64,000 nucleotides of DNA from Niallia sp. Man26 (GCF_022049065.2 NZ_CP095744.1:248001-312000), one strand, 5' to 3'. Shown: positions 49,941 to 59,341, numbered from the stretch's first letter. Notes: generated from the sequence alone by a model not told the origin. Translations and numbers: made by a program.

Positions 49941-51575
49941 TTAAGACCAGCTCCGGAATTTTGCAGGCGGCACGTAAAGACCTTCTGACCACTCTACTAA
50001 ATCACTAACAGACCTTGCAGCAAGAAGAGAGCGTTTTGCTTGCTGTCTGGCAATGCCAAGATCCTCTGGATAGGCGACAATGCCTTGGTCTCTCAGGCTC
50101 CTAACATCTCTTTCTTTGCTTTCCATCCCTAAAGGCGTCACACCAGCAATTGCAGCAAGTGCTTTTTTCCGTTCTTCTAAGCTGTCAGACTTATAAAGAT
50201 AAGCGATGCCTTCCTCTGTAATAACATGGGTCACATCATCGCCGTAAATCATCGTTGGTGTAACCGCAAGTCCTGACTGTGTTTTTACTTGAATCGCATC
50301 TAACGAATCAACAAACACCGGCTTTTTATTGGCACCGAATGTTTCGACCATTTGCACGACAAGCTTACGGCCTTTTGCCAGCTCATGCGGTTTTTCAATC
50401 ATTTCAAGCCATGCTGGTGTTGCATGGCGGCGTCCGCGCGGATCATGGCCCATATTCGGTGCTCCTCCAAACCCGGCTAAGCGTCCTGCTGTTACTGTTG
50501 AGGAATTAGCTTGTGCGTCCATTTGCAGTGTTGAACCGATAAACATATCAACCGCAAATTGTCCTGCAACTTGGCATAATGCACGGTTAGAGCGCATCGA
50601 ACCATCTTGGCCGACGAAAAAGATATCAGGTCGAGCTGCAATATAGTTCTCCATGCCGACTTCACTGCCAAAGCTGTGCACACTTTCGACCCAGCCGCTT
50701 TCAATTGCCGGTATTAATGTTGGATGAGGATTTAACGCCCAATGTCTAGCAATTTTTCCTTTTAAACCGAGCTGTTCCCCGTATGTAGGCAGCAACAGCT
50801 CGATGGCAGCTGTATTAAAGCCAATCCCATGATTTAAAGACTGGACATTATGTTTTCCATATACCCCCTTAATGGCCATCATGCCCATCAGCACTTGTAA
50901 TTCGGTAATGTTTTGCGGATCTCTTGTGAAAAGCGCTTCAATGACATATGGCTTATCTGCTTTTACTACCACATCAACCCATGACCCTGGTATATCAACA
51001 CGAGGCAATTCATCCACAATGTCATTAACCTGCACAATAACAATGCCATCTTTAAAGGCAGCTGCTTCTACAATCGTTGGTGTCTCTTCTGTATTATTAC
51101 CTGTATACAAGTTTCCGTCCTTATCTGCTTTATCTGCCGCAACTAAAACAACATCCGGGATTAAATCAATAAACAGACGTCCAAATAACTCTAAATAGGT
51201 ATGTATATCGCCAAGCTTTAACGTTCCATCTTCAATCATTTGTGCAACACGCAAGCTTTGCGAACCAGAGTAGGAAAAATCAATTTTTGAAGCGATTCCG
51301 TATTCAAATATATCTAAATGTTCAGGCATCGAGATGCTCGACATGATCATATGCAGCTCATTTACCTTGGCAGGGTCTACTTCTAACAGTTTCTTAGACA
51401 GGAATGACGCCTGCTTTTGATTATCTCCTTCTAACACTACTCTTGAGCCTGGTTCAATAAGTAATTCCATCAGCTCTACAATCCGAGAGGTGTCTACAAA
51501 TTTTCCGTCCAGCAAGCGGCTTGCTTTATCTAATTTCGCTCGTTTTTTATCACGCTTTTGCGTCCATTTATTCAC
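49941..51575 (-). CDS. mdcA: malonate decarboxylase alpha subunit MdcA
   Basis: A 544-residue acetyl-S-ACP:malonate ACP transferase. Signatures include DNQKQASFLSKKLLEVDPAK, DLIPDVVLVAADKADKDGN, GKHNVQSLNHGIGFNTAAIE and SVSDLVEWSEGLYVPPAKFR at the end. GTG 51575 is preferred as start, since AAGGAG is 8 nt upstream and the GTGA overlaps the mdcH stop; an in-frame ATG at 51593 lies before the RBS. Confidence 0.93.
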   Translation of the reverse strand: MNKWTQKRDKKRAKLDKASRLLDGKFVDTSRIVELMELLIEPGSRVVLEGDNQKQASFLSKKLLEVDPAKVNELHMIMSSISMPEHLDIFEYGIASKIDFSYSGSQSLRVAQMIEDGTLKLGDIHTYLELFGRLFIDLIPDVVLVAADKADKDGNLYTGNNTEETPTIVEAAAFKDGIVIVQVNDIVDELPRVDIPGSWVDVVVKADKPYVIEALFTRDPQNITELQVLMGMMAIKGVYGKHNVQSLNHGIGFNTAAIELLLPTYGEQLGLKGKIARHWALNPHPTLIPAIESGWVESVHSFGSEVGMENYIAARPDIFFVGQDGSMRSNRALCQVAGQFAVDMFIGSTLQMDAQANSSTVTAGRLAGFGGAPNMGHDPRGRRHATPAWLEMIEKPHELAKGRKLVVQMVETFGANKKPVFVDSLDAIQVKTQSGLAVTPTMIYGDDVTHVITEEGIAYLYKSDSLEERKKALAAIAGVTPLGMESKERDVRSLRDQGIVAYPEDLGIARQQAKRSLLAARSVSDLVEWSEGLYVPPAKFRSWS

Positions 51576-52483
51576 TCTGCTTGCTCCTTCCATTTATTAA
51601 TTAAATAACATGTTGCTTCCAGACCGACTTTATCGACAGCGATTTGCCGTGTTGTTCCATGTGCTTGCTTAACAAGATTCGTTAATACATTACCAGGCGG
51701 CATTTCAACAAAAGTATCCGCACCAGACTCAACACATATCTCAGCCATGTCATGCCAGCGCACAGGATAGGCTACATTTAAAGCCAAGTCTTCTGCGATT
51801 TTATCTTTTTGTCTTATAACTCTTCCAGTGTGATTTGCCAAATAAGGAATTTTCGGATTATTTAAAGTAAATGTACCTACTAACTCCAGCAGTTCTCGTG
51901 AAACATCAGCCATTAATGGACAGTGTGATGGGATTGCTACTTTAAGCATTGTTGTTTTTCTGGCACCAAGATCTTGCGCATGTTTGAATGCTGTATGTAT
52001 TCCTTTCAGAGTTCCAGAAACGGCAATCTGCAGTTCTGAGTTAAGATTGGAAAGAAACACAGGTGATGCTTGCGTATGTGAAAGTTCAACTGCCTTTTTC
52101 ACTTCACGCTCCGTAAGTCCGCTGATTACACCCATTCCATAACCTTCTGGATATGCTTCCTCCGTTCGTTTTGCCCGCTGATATACTAGTTTAATAGCAT
52201 CGTCAAAAGTCAATACACCAGCAATAACCGCTGCCGCAAATGCACCAATCGAATGTCCAGCAACAAACTGCGGAGTAATCCCTTTCTCCATTAACTCTCT
52301 CGCAGCAGCTACTCCTTTCACAAATAAAGCTAACTGCACCCAAAAAGTCGACTGAAAAGCCTCCTTATCATCACACAAAGTAATTCCGATACTCTCTTTC
52401 ACCTGATTCACATAGTCTGGCACATCACTCAGCATTCCAGGAACTTGTTCTCCTTGCCCTGGAAAGGTAAAGACAATTTTCAT
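51572..52483 (-). CDS. mdcH: malonyl-CoA:ACP transacylase MdcH
   Basis: A 303-residue FabD-like acyltransferase that loads malonyl from malonyl-CoA on MdcC to start the catalytic cycle. Motifs: FTFPGQGEQVPGML, catalytic Ser in AGHSIGAFAAAV, and IPSHCPLM carrying the catalytic His. ATG 52483 follows AGGAGCG; upstream in-frame ATG lacks RBS. First gene of the mdc operon and divergent from the LysR gene. Confidence 0.92.
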   Translation of the reverse strand: MKIVFTFPGQGEQVPGMLSDVPDYVNQVKESIGITLCDDKEAFQSTFWVQLALFVKGVAAARELMEKGITPQFVAGHSIGAFAAAVIAGVLTFDDAIKLVYQRAKRTEEAYPEGYGMGVISGLTEREVKKAVELSHTQASPVFLSNLNSELQIAVSGTLKGIHTAFKHAQDLGARKTTMLKVAIPSHCPLMADVSRELLELVGTFTLNNPKIPYLANHTGRVIRQKDKIAEDLALNVAYPVRWHDMAEICVESGADTFVEMPPGNVLTNLVKQAHGTTRQIAVDKVGLEATCYLINKWKEQAE

Positions 52484-52607
52484 GCTTTTCGCTCCTAAAA
52501 GTTTATACAATTCTTTACAATCTTTATTTTAATGTGTTTCAATAAAAAATAAAAATATATTTTCGGCCACTATTAATAACCAAATGGTTATAAGGAGATT
52601 ATTACAT

Positions 52608-53483
52608 ATGGATTTACTGCAGTTAAGATATTTCCAAGTAACAGCAAAGCATGAGAATATCACCCATGCTGCCAATGAACTATTAATATCACAGCCTGCC
52701 CTCAGTAAAATGATTCGCAGGCTTGAGACAGAACTAGATATGCAGCTGTTTGATCGAAAAGGAAAAAATATCTTTCTCAATTCAGCGGGTGAAAAGTTTC
52801 TAAAATGGGTAAATCTATCACTCTATGCCCTTGAACAAGGCGTTTCAGAAATGAAAGACATAAAAAATGGGCAAATGGATACGATTACCCTTTATGTAAC
52901 AGTCGGTTCGATGCTGCTGCCGAAGCTACTTCAGCAGTTTCGAACTAAGTTTCCAAAAACACGCTTTAATCTAACACAGCATACAAATAAAAGTATTTCC
53001 TATAATTTTGCCATCACATCTGAGCCATTAGAAGGTAACGAGCATATCGTCTTACTGGAAGAAGAAATATTACTGGGTGTTCCTATCTCCCATCCGCTAA
53101 GCCATTTAGACTCTGTTTCTTTAAAGGACTTAGAAAAAGAAAAGTTTATCAGCTTAACGAGTGGAAAACCATTGCGGCACACAACCAATAAATTTTTTGA
53201 ACAAGTCCATTACGAACCAGATATTATTTTCGAAAGTGATGATCCAGCTACAGTTAGAGGACTAATTCAAGAAGGATTAGGCATCTCCTTCATCCCTTCA
53301 ATCCTGTGGAAAAATGTCAGGCAGGATCCACTTAAACTGCTGCATATAAGGGAACCTGAATGTAAACGGACGATTTATTTATGTTTTCCAAGCGGGCATT
53401 CGTTTACCAATGTGGAGAAGTCACTATTCGATTTTCTCGTTGGTTTTTTTGAAGAACAGATTGATGAATCACAAGGTCATTGA
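52608..53483 (+). CDS. mdcR: LysR-family regulator, likely activator of the malonate genes (MdcR-like)
   Basis: A 291-residue LysR protein: N-terminal HTH (LQLRYFQVTAKHENITHAANELLISQPALSKMIRRLETEL) and a C-terminal periplasmic-binding-like domain. ATG 52608 has AAGGAG about 12 nt upstream; the 5' extension has no RBS. It is divergent from mdcH across a 125-bp gap, the standard LysR arrangement, so it should activate mdcHABC(DE)G in response to malonate or malonyl-CoA. Confidence 0.85.
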   Translation: MDLLQLRYFQVTAKHENITHAANELLISQPALSKMIRRLETELDMQLFDRKGKNIFLNSAGEKFLKWVNLSLYALEQGVSEMKDIKNGQMDTITLYVTVGSMLLPKLLQQFRTKFPKTRFNLTQHTNKSISYNFAITSEPLEGNEHIVLLEEEILLGVPISHPLSHLDSVSLKDLEKEKFISLTSGKPLRHTTNKFFEQVHYEPDIIFESDDPATVRGLIQEGLGISFIPSILWKNVRQDPLKLLHIREPECKRTIYLCFPSGHSFTNVEKSLFDFLVGFFEEQIDESQGH

Positions 53484-53509
53484 AGCTTTTAACCTTCAAT
53501 GACTTTTAT
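53476..53509 (+). terminator. terminator of the LysR gene
   Basis: GTCATTGAAG / CTTCAATGAC stem overlapping the stop codon, followed by TTTTATT. Confidence 0.85.
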
Positions 53510-53634
53510 TATGTTGAAATATGTAGATATTTATCTGTTAACTTACAAGGAAATGCTTGTTTTTGTCAAATATTATCAGAATTTTTATATAAATAAGTGT
53601 TGTTTCCTTATTTTCACAGTGTTAACATTACTTT

Positions 53635-53648
53635 TGTAAGCGATTCCA
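53635..53648 (+). promoter_or_regulatory. candidate CcpA cre site before the aldehyde dehydrogenase gene
   Basis: TGTAAGCGATTCCA matches TGWAANCGNTNWCA at 13 of 14 positions, 9 bp before the ribosome binding site AAGGAGGAG, where a roadblock to transcription would act. Confidence 0.55.
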
Positions 53649-53668
53649 AAAAAATAAGGAGGAGTTAG

Positions 53669-55153
53669 ATGACTCAATTATCTGGAGTGCTAAAAGAAAA
53701 GGTGGAAAGATTCCTAAACGGCCAGAAAAAACTATTTATTAACGGTGAATTTGTTGAAAGCACCTCACAAAAAACCTTCGATACATACAACCCGGCAACT
53801 GGAGAGGTTTTAGCAACTGTTTTCGAAGCAGGCCCAGAAGACATCGACCGTGCCGTCAAAGCAGCCCGCAAAGCATTCGATGAAGGCCCATGGTCCAAAA
53901 TCAGTGCATCAGAGAGAAGCCGCCTCATGTACAAACTCGCAGATTTAATGGAAGAAAACAGCGCCGAGCTAGCCCAGCTCGAAACATTAGATAACGGCAA
54001 ACCAATCCGCGAAACAACCAATGCCGATATCCCGCTGGCAGTCGAGCATATGCGCTACTACGCAGGCTGGTCCACAAAAATCGTCGGCCAGACAATCCCA
54101 GTCAGCGGACCATTCCTAAACTACACACGCCATGAAGCAGTCGGAGTTGTCGGGCAAATCATTCCATGGAACTTCCCGCTCCTAATGGCCATGTGGAAGC
54201 TCGGCGCCGCACTCGCAACAGGCTGTACCGTCGTCCTAAAACCAGCTGAACAAACACCACTGTCAGCCCTTTACCTCGCAGAATTAATCCAACAAGCCGG
54301 CTTCCCAGAAGGAGTCGTCAACATCGTCCCAGGCTTCGGCGAAACAGCTGGCCAGCCGCTAGTAGATCATCCATTAGTAGATAAAATTGCCTTTACCGGT
54401 TCGACTGAAGTCGGAAAACTAATTATGGCAAATGCCTCTAAAACATTAAAACGTGTTACATTGGAGCTAGGCGGTAAATCACCGAATATTATCTTGCCTG
54501 ATGCTGATTTATCAAAGGCAATTCCTGGTGCCCTAAACGGGGTTATGTTTAACCAAGGCCAAGTTTGCTGTGCAGGTTCCCGCGTGTTTATCCAAAAGAA
54601 ACACTTCGATAATGTGGTTGCTGATATGGCATCCCATGCTAAAAATATTCAACAAGGCGCTGGTATTCATGCAGATACAGAAATCGGTCCGCTTGTTTCT
54701 GTTGAGCAGCAGAATCGCGTACTTGGTTATATTGAAAAAGGGTTGAATGAAGGTGCACAGCTTGTAGTCGGCGGTAATAAACCACAGGAGCAGGGTTACT
54801 TCGTTTCACCTACAATATTTGCTGATGTGCGAGATGAAATGACGATTGCGAAGGAAGAGATCTTTGGGCCGGTTATTTCAGCGATGCCATATGATGATTT
54901 GGATGAGTTAATCAACCGAGCTAATAGCAGTGAGTATGGCTTGGCAGCGGGTGTGTGGACGCAGAATGTTGGGAAAGCACATTATATTGCGAGTAAGCTT
55001 AGAGCCGGAACAGTTTGGGTGAATTGTTATAATACATTCGATGCTGCTTCTCCGTTTGGAGGGTATAAGCAGTCTGGCATTGGACGTGAGATGGGGTCTT
55101 ATGCATTGGAGAATTATACAGAGGTTAAGAGTGTTTGGGTTTCTTTAGATTAG
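53669..55153 (+). CDS. NAD-dependent aldehyde dehydrogenase (DhaS-like)
   Basis: A 494-residue class 1/2-type aldehyde dehydrogenase, normal length. Cofactor and active-site motifs: IIPWNFPLLMAMWK, FTGSTEVGK, catalytic Glu in TLELGGKSP, catalytic Cys in FNQGQVCCAGSR, EEIFGPV, and the C-terminal SPFGGYKQSGIGREMGSYAL. Base and codon use change inside the gene: from about 53,840 to 54,360 third positions are rich in C and G, after which the usual AT-rich bias returns, suggesting a mosaic. AAGGAGGAG precedes ATG 53669. It may serve malonate semialdehyde or general aldehydes; linkage to mdc is by position only. Confidence 0.92.
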   Translation: MTQLSGVLKEKVERFLNGQKKLFINGEFVESTSQKTFDTYNPATGEVLATVFEAGPEDIDRAVKAARKAFDEGPWSKISASERSRLMYKLADLMEENSAELAQLETLDNGKPIRETTNADIPLAVEHMRYYAGWSTKIVGQTIPVSGPFLNYTRHEAVGVVGQIIPWNFPLLMAMWKLGAALATGCTVVLKPAEQTPLSALYLAELIQQAGFPEGVVNIVPGFGETAGQPLVDHPLVDKIAFTGSTEVGKLIMANASKTLKRVTLELGGKSPNIILPDADLSKAIPGALNGVMFNQGQVCCAGSRVFIQKKHFDNVVADMASHAKNIQQGAGIHADTEIGPLVSVEQQNRVLGYIEKGLNEGAQLVVGGNKPQEQGYFVSPTIFADVRDEMTIAKEEIFGPVISAMPYDDLDELINRANSSEYGLAAGVWTQNVGKAHYIASKLRAGTVWVNCYNTFDAASPFGGYKQSGIGREMGSYALENYTEVKSVWVSLD

Positions 55154-55168
55154 TGTTAATTGTTAGTT

Positions 55169-55198
55169 TAGAAGGTACTGGGGTCAGTACCTTCTTTC
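55169..55198 (+). terminator. terminator of the aldehyde dehydrogenase gene
   Basis: GAAGGTACTG / CAGTACCTTC perfect 10-bp stem, GGGT loop, then TTTCATTCT. A decayed copy follows the duplicated gene end at 59,587. Confidence 0.88.
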
Positions 55199-55415
55199 AT
55201 TCTCGAATAATTAAGTGAATCAATATATAAGAAAGAGAAGTACCTTTAGTTAGGAACTCCCCTAAATTTCTTCTTTAGTATCTTTCTCTTTACTATTATT
55301 CAATATGAAACATGCTATGCCTGTAATAGCTAGAGGAATGAAAGCTTTATAAACCTCTGACAAATCATCTTTAATTGCGTAAACTACTAATACAAAGATT
55401 GAAACAACGACATAT

Positions 55416-55464
55416 TGTTAAAGCCGATGTTAAAATCCTCAATATAGCCGGAATAAAATTCCCC
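55416..55464 (+). repeat. IS21 left terminal inverted repeat
   Basis: Begins TGTTAAAGCCGATG and ends TAAAATTCCCC; about 39 of 49 positions agree with the inverted right end by eye. Confidence 0.85.
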
Positions 55465-55530
55465 ATCTAAAATAGAACCATAGTTTGTTGAGAGGAGCTA
55501 TGGTTCGTGAAGACAAGAGGGGAATTTTTT

Positions 55531-56709
55531 ATGATTAAAGAAATGTACCAAAGAGGAATGAGTATTACTGATATCGCCAATGAGCTGAAGATGGACCGCA
55601 AGACGGTTAAAAAATACATAATGTCCGAAACCATCCCCACTGCTAGGAAAAGAAATAGAAGCAGTAAACTTGATGAATTTAAGGATTATATCAATAGGAG
55701 GATGCTAGAGGATCGGGTATTTAATGCAGAGAAACTGCTTCTCGAGATCAAGTTGCTTGGATATCAAGGTGGCAAAACGATATTAAAGGATTATATGCAG
55801 CCATATCGAGAACAAGCAAAAAAGAAATATACTGTCCGTTATGAAACCCTTCCGGGTGAACAGATGCAGGTCGATTGGAAAGAGGTCGGAGAAGTCATTT
55901 TGAACGGAGAAAAAAGGAAGCTTTCCATGTTTGTTGCCATCTTAGGCTATTCGCGAATGAAGTACGCTCTTTTTACTTTATCCCAGGATCAGGAACATGT
56001 CATGCAAGGTCTAATTAACAGTTTTAAATATCTGGGTGGGATACCTTCTACTATCTTGTTTGATAATATGAGGACTGTCACAGATGGACGTGATCAAGGG
56101 GTCATTAAATGGAATAAAAGATTTGCAGAATTCGCCTCTTACTATGGATTTATTCCAAAAGCCTGCCGCCCATACAGAGCCCAAACAAAAGGAAAAGTGG
56201 AAAGGGCTATTCAGTACATTATGAATCATTTTTATGTGGGGACAAAGTTTAATAGTGTGGAAGAATTGAACCAACTTTTAATGAGATGGCTGGATACTGT
56301 TGGTAACCGAAAGAGAAATGAAACAACCGGCTATTCTCCACAAGAAAAATGGACAGAGGAAAAGCTTCATCCAATAAATGAGAAGAAAGAATATGATACA
56401 AGTTATATTTCCTTTAGGAAAGTTCATTGGGACGGAAGCTTCTCCTATAAGGGAGAAAGTTGGATTCTATCCTCTAAGTACGCTGGAAAAGAAATATTGA
56501 TAAAAGAATCTCTGGAGGGTTTAATTAGGATATTTTATCAGGGAGAAGAAATTAGTAAGCTACAGCGACGGAAAAAAGTTATTCCCTTCTCCGAAAAAAT
56601 AACAAGGAAACAAACTGTCGTGGTTGGCGCCCCACAGCCTGTTTCCTTGGAAGTAGATACACGCCCCTTATCCGTCTATGATGAATTCACTAGGGGTGAA
56701 TCATCATGA
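55531..56709 (+). CDS. istA: IS21 family transposase IstA
   Basis: A 392-residue transposase: N-terminal HTH (KEMYQRGMSITDIANELKMDRKTVKKYI), DDE integrase core with Asp in MQVDWKEVG, Asp in ILFDNMRTV and Glu in KGKVERAIQYI, and a C-terminal Mu-type domain. GAGGGG is 9 nt before ATG 55531. The last 4 nt overlap istB (ATGA). Intact. Confidence 0.94.
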   Translation: MIKEMYQRGMSITDIANELKMDRKTVKKYIMSETIPTARKRNRSSKLDEFKDYINRRMLEDRVFNAEKLLLEIKLLGYQGGKTILKDYMQPYREQAKKKYTVRYETLPGEQMQVDWKEVGEVILNGEKRKLSMFVAILGYSRMKYALFTLSQDQEHVMQGLINSFKYLGGIPSTILFDNMRTVTDGRDQGVIKWNKRFAEFASYYGFIPKACRPYRAQTKGKVERAIQYIMNHFYVGTKFNSVEELNQLLMRWLDTVGNRKRNETTGYSPQEKWTEEKLHPINEKKEYDTSYISFRKVHWDGSFSYKGESWILSSKYAGKEILIKESLEGLIRIFYQGEEISKLQRRKKVIPFSEKITRKQTVVVGAPQPVSLEVDTRPLSVYDEFTRGESS

Positions 56710-57458
56710 AAAAAGAGATAAAGGAGTATAGCCAAAAATTAAACTTGCCCGTTATTGCGGACCGATGGTCCGAACTGGCCGAACAAGCGTCTAAAGATAA
56801 TGTACCATATTCACAGTTTTTATTCAGCCTTCTAGAGCTAGAAATCACTGAAAAACAGGAAAGAATGAAGAAAACCCTGCTGAAGTTTGCGAGGTTTCCT
56901 TACCGAAAAACGATAGATCAATTTGATTTTACAGCCCAAGTGGACATGGATGAAAGAAGAATTAGAGAATTAATGAATCTTTCCTTCCTCGATAACAAAG
57001 AAAATTTAATTTTTTTAGGTCCTCCTGGTATTGGGAAGACACATCTTGCAGTAGCTATTGGGATGGAGGCAATCTCAAAAGGAATGAAAACCCATTTTAT
57101 TACAATGAGCGAGCTAGTATCCCAGCTAAGAAAAGCAAAACAGCAGGAAAAACTGGAGAAGAAAATAGTTTCCTTTATTAAACCTTCGGTTTTAATTATC
57201 GACGAAATTGGTTATCTGAACCTTGATACGCAAAGTGTACACTATTTGTTCCAAGTTATATCAAGAAGATATGAACGTGGCTCTATCATCCTTACATCCA
57301 ATAAAGGCTTTGGAGAATGGGGAGAAATGGTTGGAGATCCGATAATTGCAACAGCGATGTTAGATCGCCTCTTGCATCACTCTCGTATCTTTAACTTGAA
57401 AGGTGATAGTTACAGACTAAAAGAGAAGCACTTGAGTACGCAAAAACAGAAGGACTGA
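56706..57458 (+). CDS. istB: IS21-like helper ATPase IstB
   Basis: A 250-residue DnaC/IstB-type AAA+ ATPase: Walker A FLGPPGIGKTHLAVA, Walker B VLIIDEIGYL, sensor-like ILTSNKGFGEW and arginine-finger region TAMLDRLLHHS. It delivers target DNA to IstA. Start ATG 56706 overlaps the istA stop. Intact. Confidence 0.94.
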   Translation: MKKEIKEYSQKLNLPVIADRWSELAEQASKDNVPYSQFLFSLLELEITEKQERMKKTLLKFARFPYRKTIDQFDFTAQVDMDERRIRELMNLSFLDNKENLIFLGPPGIGKTHLAVAIGMEAISKGMKTHFITMSELVSQLRKAKQQEKLEKKIVSFIKPSVLIIDEIGYLNLDTQSVHYLFQVISRRYERGSIILTSNKGFGEWGEMVGDPIIATAMLDRLLHHSRIFNLKGDSYRLKEKHLSTQKQKD

Positions 57459-57469
57459 AATGTCCTTCT

Positions 57470-57518
57470 GGGGAATTTTAAACCGGCGATTTTGAGGAAG
57501 TTTTAATCGGCCTTGACA
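57470..57518 (-). repeat. IS21 right terminal inverted repeat
   Basis: Inverted partner of 55416-55464; begins GGGGAATTTTA and ends CGGCCTTGACA, followed by the CATAT duplication. Confidence 0.85.
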
Positions 57519-57855
57519 CATATAGGATTATTAGGATAAAATTCATTATAAATTTAGATTTATTTTTCATAAGTTCTTACTAATCACTCCTTCTTTATAT
57601 CCAGATTTCAATACTTAACAAAACCAAATTTATTCATCATCAAATGTTATTTACATTTTTAATAGTTATAGACTCAATTAACTGTGTACACAACATTAAA
57701 AATGCTGTCATTTGCTCATAATTTAATGTTTTGTAGCGCTTTTAAAATACATAAATCAACAAAATAATCCTTTGTCCCCTATACATTAAATAGAATACTG
57801 CTCTATTTCTTCATAGGATTTACTTCATTATCCACAACTTCTATAAACATCATAA

Positions 57856-58320
57856 CTATATCTCATTACAAAGAAGTTCAACTCTTTCAAGTAAACTTTC
57901 TGCATTTTTTTTATTATTTTCATCTATTAGGAAATATCCCTCTAGAAATTGCTGTACAATTCCCTCATCAACATTCTCAATTGGGGTTGGCAAATATTCT
58001 ACACCCTTATTTTGATATGCTTTCCAACACACAAAAGAAACAGCATCTACAATACAGCCAAATACTAATTCATTTTTCTTATCTACTTCAACTTGCATTT
58101 GCATAAAAAGACCTTTTTCTTCTGTTCCATCGTCTAACAGGTAATAGATATCCTCTCCTGTGTGCTTTTTCTCTTCTAACCATTCCCATGCCACTTTTAA
58201 AGCATTGGTTACAGAATCATAATTGGGAGAAGTTTTTAAAATATCAACTACTGTTTCACTTAATCCTAATAAAAACGCAACCTGTTTAGCTGTATCTAAT
58301 GATTTTAAATTATCTACCAT
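57856..58320 (-). CDS. Imm6-like immunity protein
   Basis: A 154-residue acidic cytosolic protein. The pattern VAFLLGLSETVVDIL, ALKVAWEWLEEKKHTGEDIYYLLDD, FGCIVDAVSFVCWKAYQNKGVEYLPTPI recalls the Imm6 family of polymorphic-toxin immunity proteins. GGAGCG precedes ATG 58320. It shares this plan with the next protein (58520), so the two are paralogues protecting against related toxins. No toxin gene is adjacent. Confidence 0.6.
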   Translation of the reverse strand: MVDNLKSLDTAKQVAFLLGLSETVVDILKTSPNYDSVTNALKVAWEWLEEKKHTGEDIYYLLDDGTEEKGLFMQMQVEVDKKNELVFGCIVDAVSFVCWKAYQNKGVEYLPTPIENVDEGIVQQFLEGYFLIDENNKKNAESLLERVELLCNEI

Positions 58321-58519
58321 TGTACGCTCCTTTCATTTAATTTGTTTTCCAGCTGAAATTATCACAATATGCAATTAAAATATAATAGCTCTAGAAGGTC
58401 GTTGCACTAATAACCTACTTCGTACCTCGTCTGCACCTTTTTAGGAGTGTTATCTAAAAAATGTCTTAGTCCATTGCTATCAGCAGCCTAATAAACATAT
58501 AAATTAATAAATATTACGC

Positions 58520-58960
58520 TTAATCTAAAATTGATAAAAGTTGCTCGAACGTTTTCTTTATAAGCAGAGTAGAATCACCCGAATCACCTTTAACTTGTTT
58601 AATAGAGCTAATAAAATGTTCCACTAGTGTATCATCCACTAGGGCAATTGGTTCTGGAAAGTATTCTACACCCTCCTTTTCCATTGCTTTTCGACTTGTA
58701 TAAGCAACTGTGTCAATAATACAATTCCACGCAGCACTTTCTTTCCCATTTTCGGACATCTCATGAATAATTGTGATTCCATTCTCTTCATCATCCAATA
58801 GATTATAAAGTTCATAACCCATTTCTTGTTTGGTTTTTACCCATTCCAAACTTTTTAAAAGGGCATTTTGTGAAAAGTCGCTTAAAATTTCTTTTGATAA
58901 CAGAATAAAAAAGAGTACTTTTTCTTCATCTGATAAGTGGCTAAATATGTGTTTTTCCAT
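58520..58960 (-). CDS. Imm6-like immunity protein (paralogue)
   Basis: A 146-residue paralogue of the preceding protein: KSLEWVKTKQEMGYELYNLLDDEENG, AWNCIIDTVAYTSRKAMEKEGVEYFPEPIALVDD. AGGGAA lies before ATG 58960. Tandem divergent copies of one immunity family are typical where strains have met different toxin variants. Function as immunity is inferred from family resemblance. Confidence 0.55.
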   Translation of the reverse strand: MEKHIFSHLSDEEKVLFFILLSKEILSDFSQNALLKSLEWVKTKQEMGYELYNLLDDEENGITIIHEMSENGKESAAWNCIIDTVAYTSRKAMEKEGVEYFPEPIALVDDTLVEHFISSIKQVKGDSGDSTLLIKKTFEQLLSILD

Positions 58961-59059
58961 AGTAATTCCCTACCAATCACTCAACTTCACTACTGCATAG
59001 TCTTTCGTAATTTTTCAAGTATTAAAAGCCGCCAACAGCAACTCCTTCACTATTCAGTC

Positions 59060-59341
59060 TTATCTCCAACGCCAATTTATTTCACCATCTGGATAAACAG
59101 CAGGAATCTCAATTTCTTTTTTATCACCCTGTTCATCAGCAATAAACCAGTTACTTTCATCTAACCATTCTGCATTAAATTGGTCTACTGCAAACTCATG
59201 GTCTTCCTTCGTAAAAGTTTCTAAGATTGTTTTAATTTTTTCGATGTTTGCTGCAGGTTTGAATGTTCCATATACCCAAGCACCTTCTCTATTGGCATCA
59301 TGAATGTCACCTAGGTACTCTTCTTTATAGTACAACTTCAT
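59060..59341 (-). CDS. hypothetical protein, candidate immunity protein
   Basis: A 93-residue acidic protein rich in Trp (MKLYYKEEYLGDIHDANREG at the start, EWLDESNWFIADEQ inside). It starts at ATG 59341, which overlaps the stop of an upstream truncated frame (ATGA) and has AAGGGGAAGG 7 nt upstream. Overlap with the preceding gene is the usual toxin-immunity arrangement. I do not recognise the family by name. Confidence 0.5.
   Translation of the reverse strand: MKLYYKEEYLGDIHDANREGAWVYGTFKPAANIEKIKTILETFTKEDHEFAVDQFNAEWLDESNWFIADEQGDKKEIEIPAVYPDGEINWRWR

Larger units (their letters stand above)
55416..57518 (+). mobile_element. complete IS21-family insertion sequence (2,103 bp)
   Basis: Encodes istA and istB overlapping by 4 nt. 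Ends TGT...ACA with 49-bp imperfect terminal inverted repeats and a 5-bp direct repeat CATAT on both sides (55411-55415 and 57519-57523). All parts look intact, so it may still move. It interrupts a small membrane-protein gene. Confidence 0.94.
55262..57570 (-). pseudogene. small membrane protein gene split by the IS21-family element
   Basis: Joining 57570-57519 to 55415-55262 on the minus strand and counting the CATAT target duplication once gives an exact 66-codon frame: MKNKSKFIMNFILIILYVVV on the promoter side, continuing SIFVLVVYAIKDDLSEVYKA to a C-terminal NNSKEKDTKEEI. It has two membrane segments. AAGGAG lies upstream. Family unknown. The clean repair of the frame when the IS is removed shows that the insertion is recent and did no other harm. 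Confidence 0.85.
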
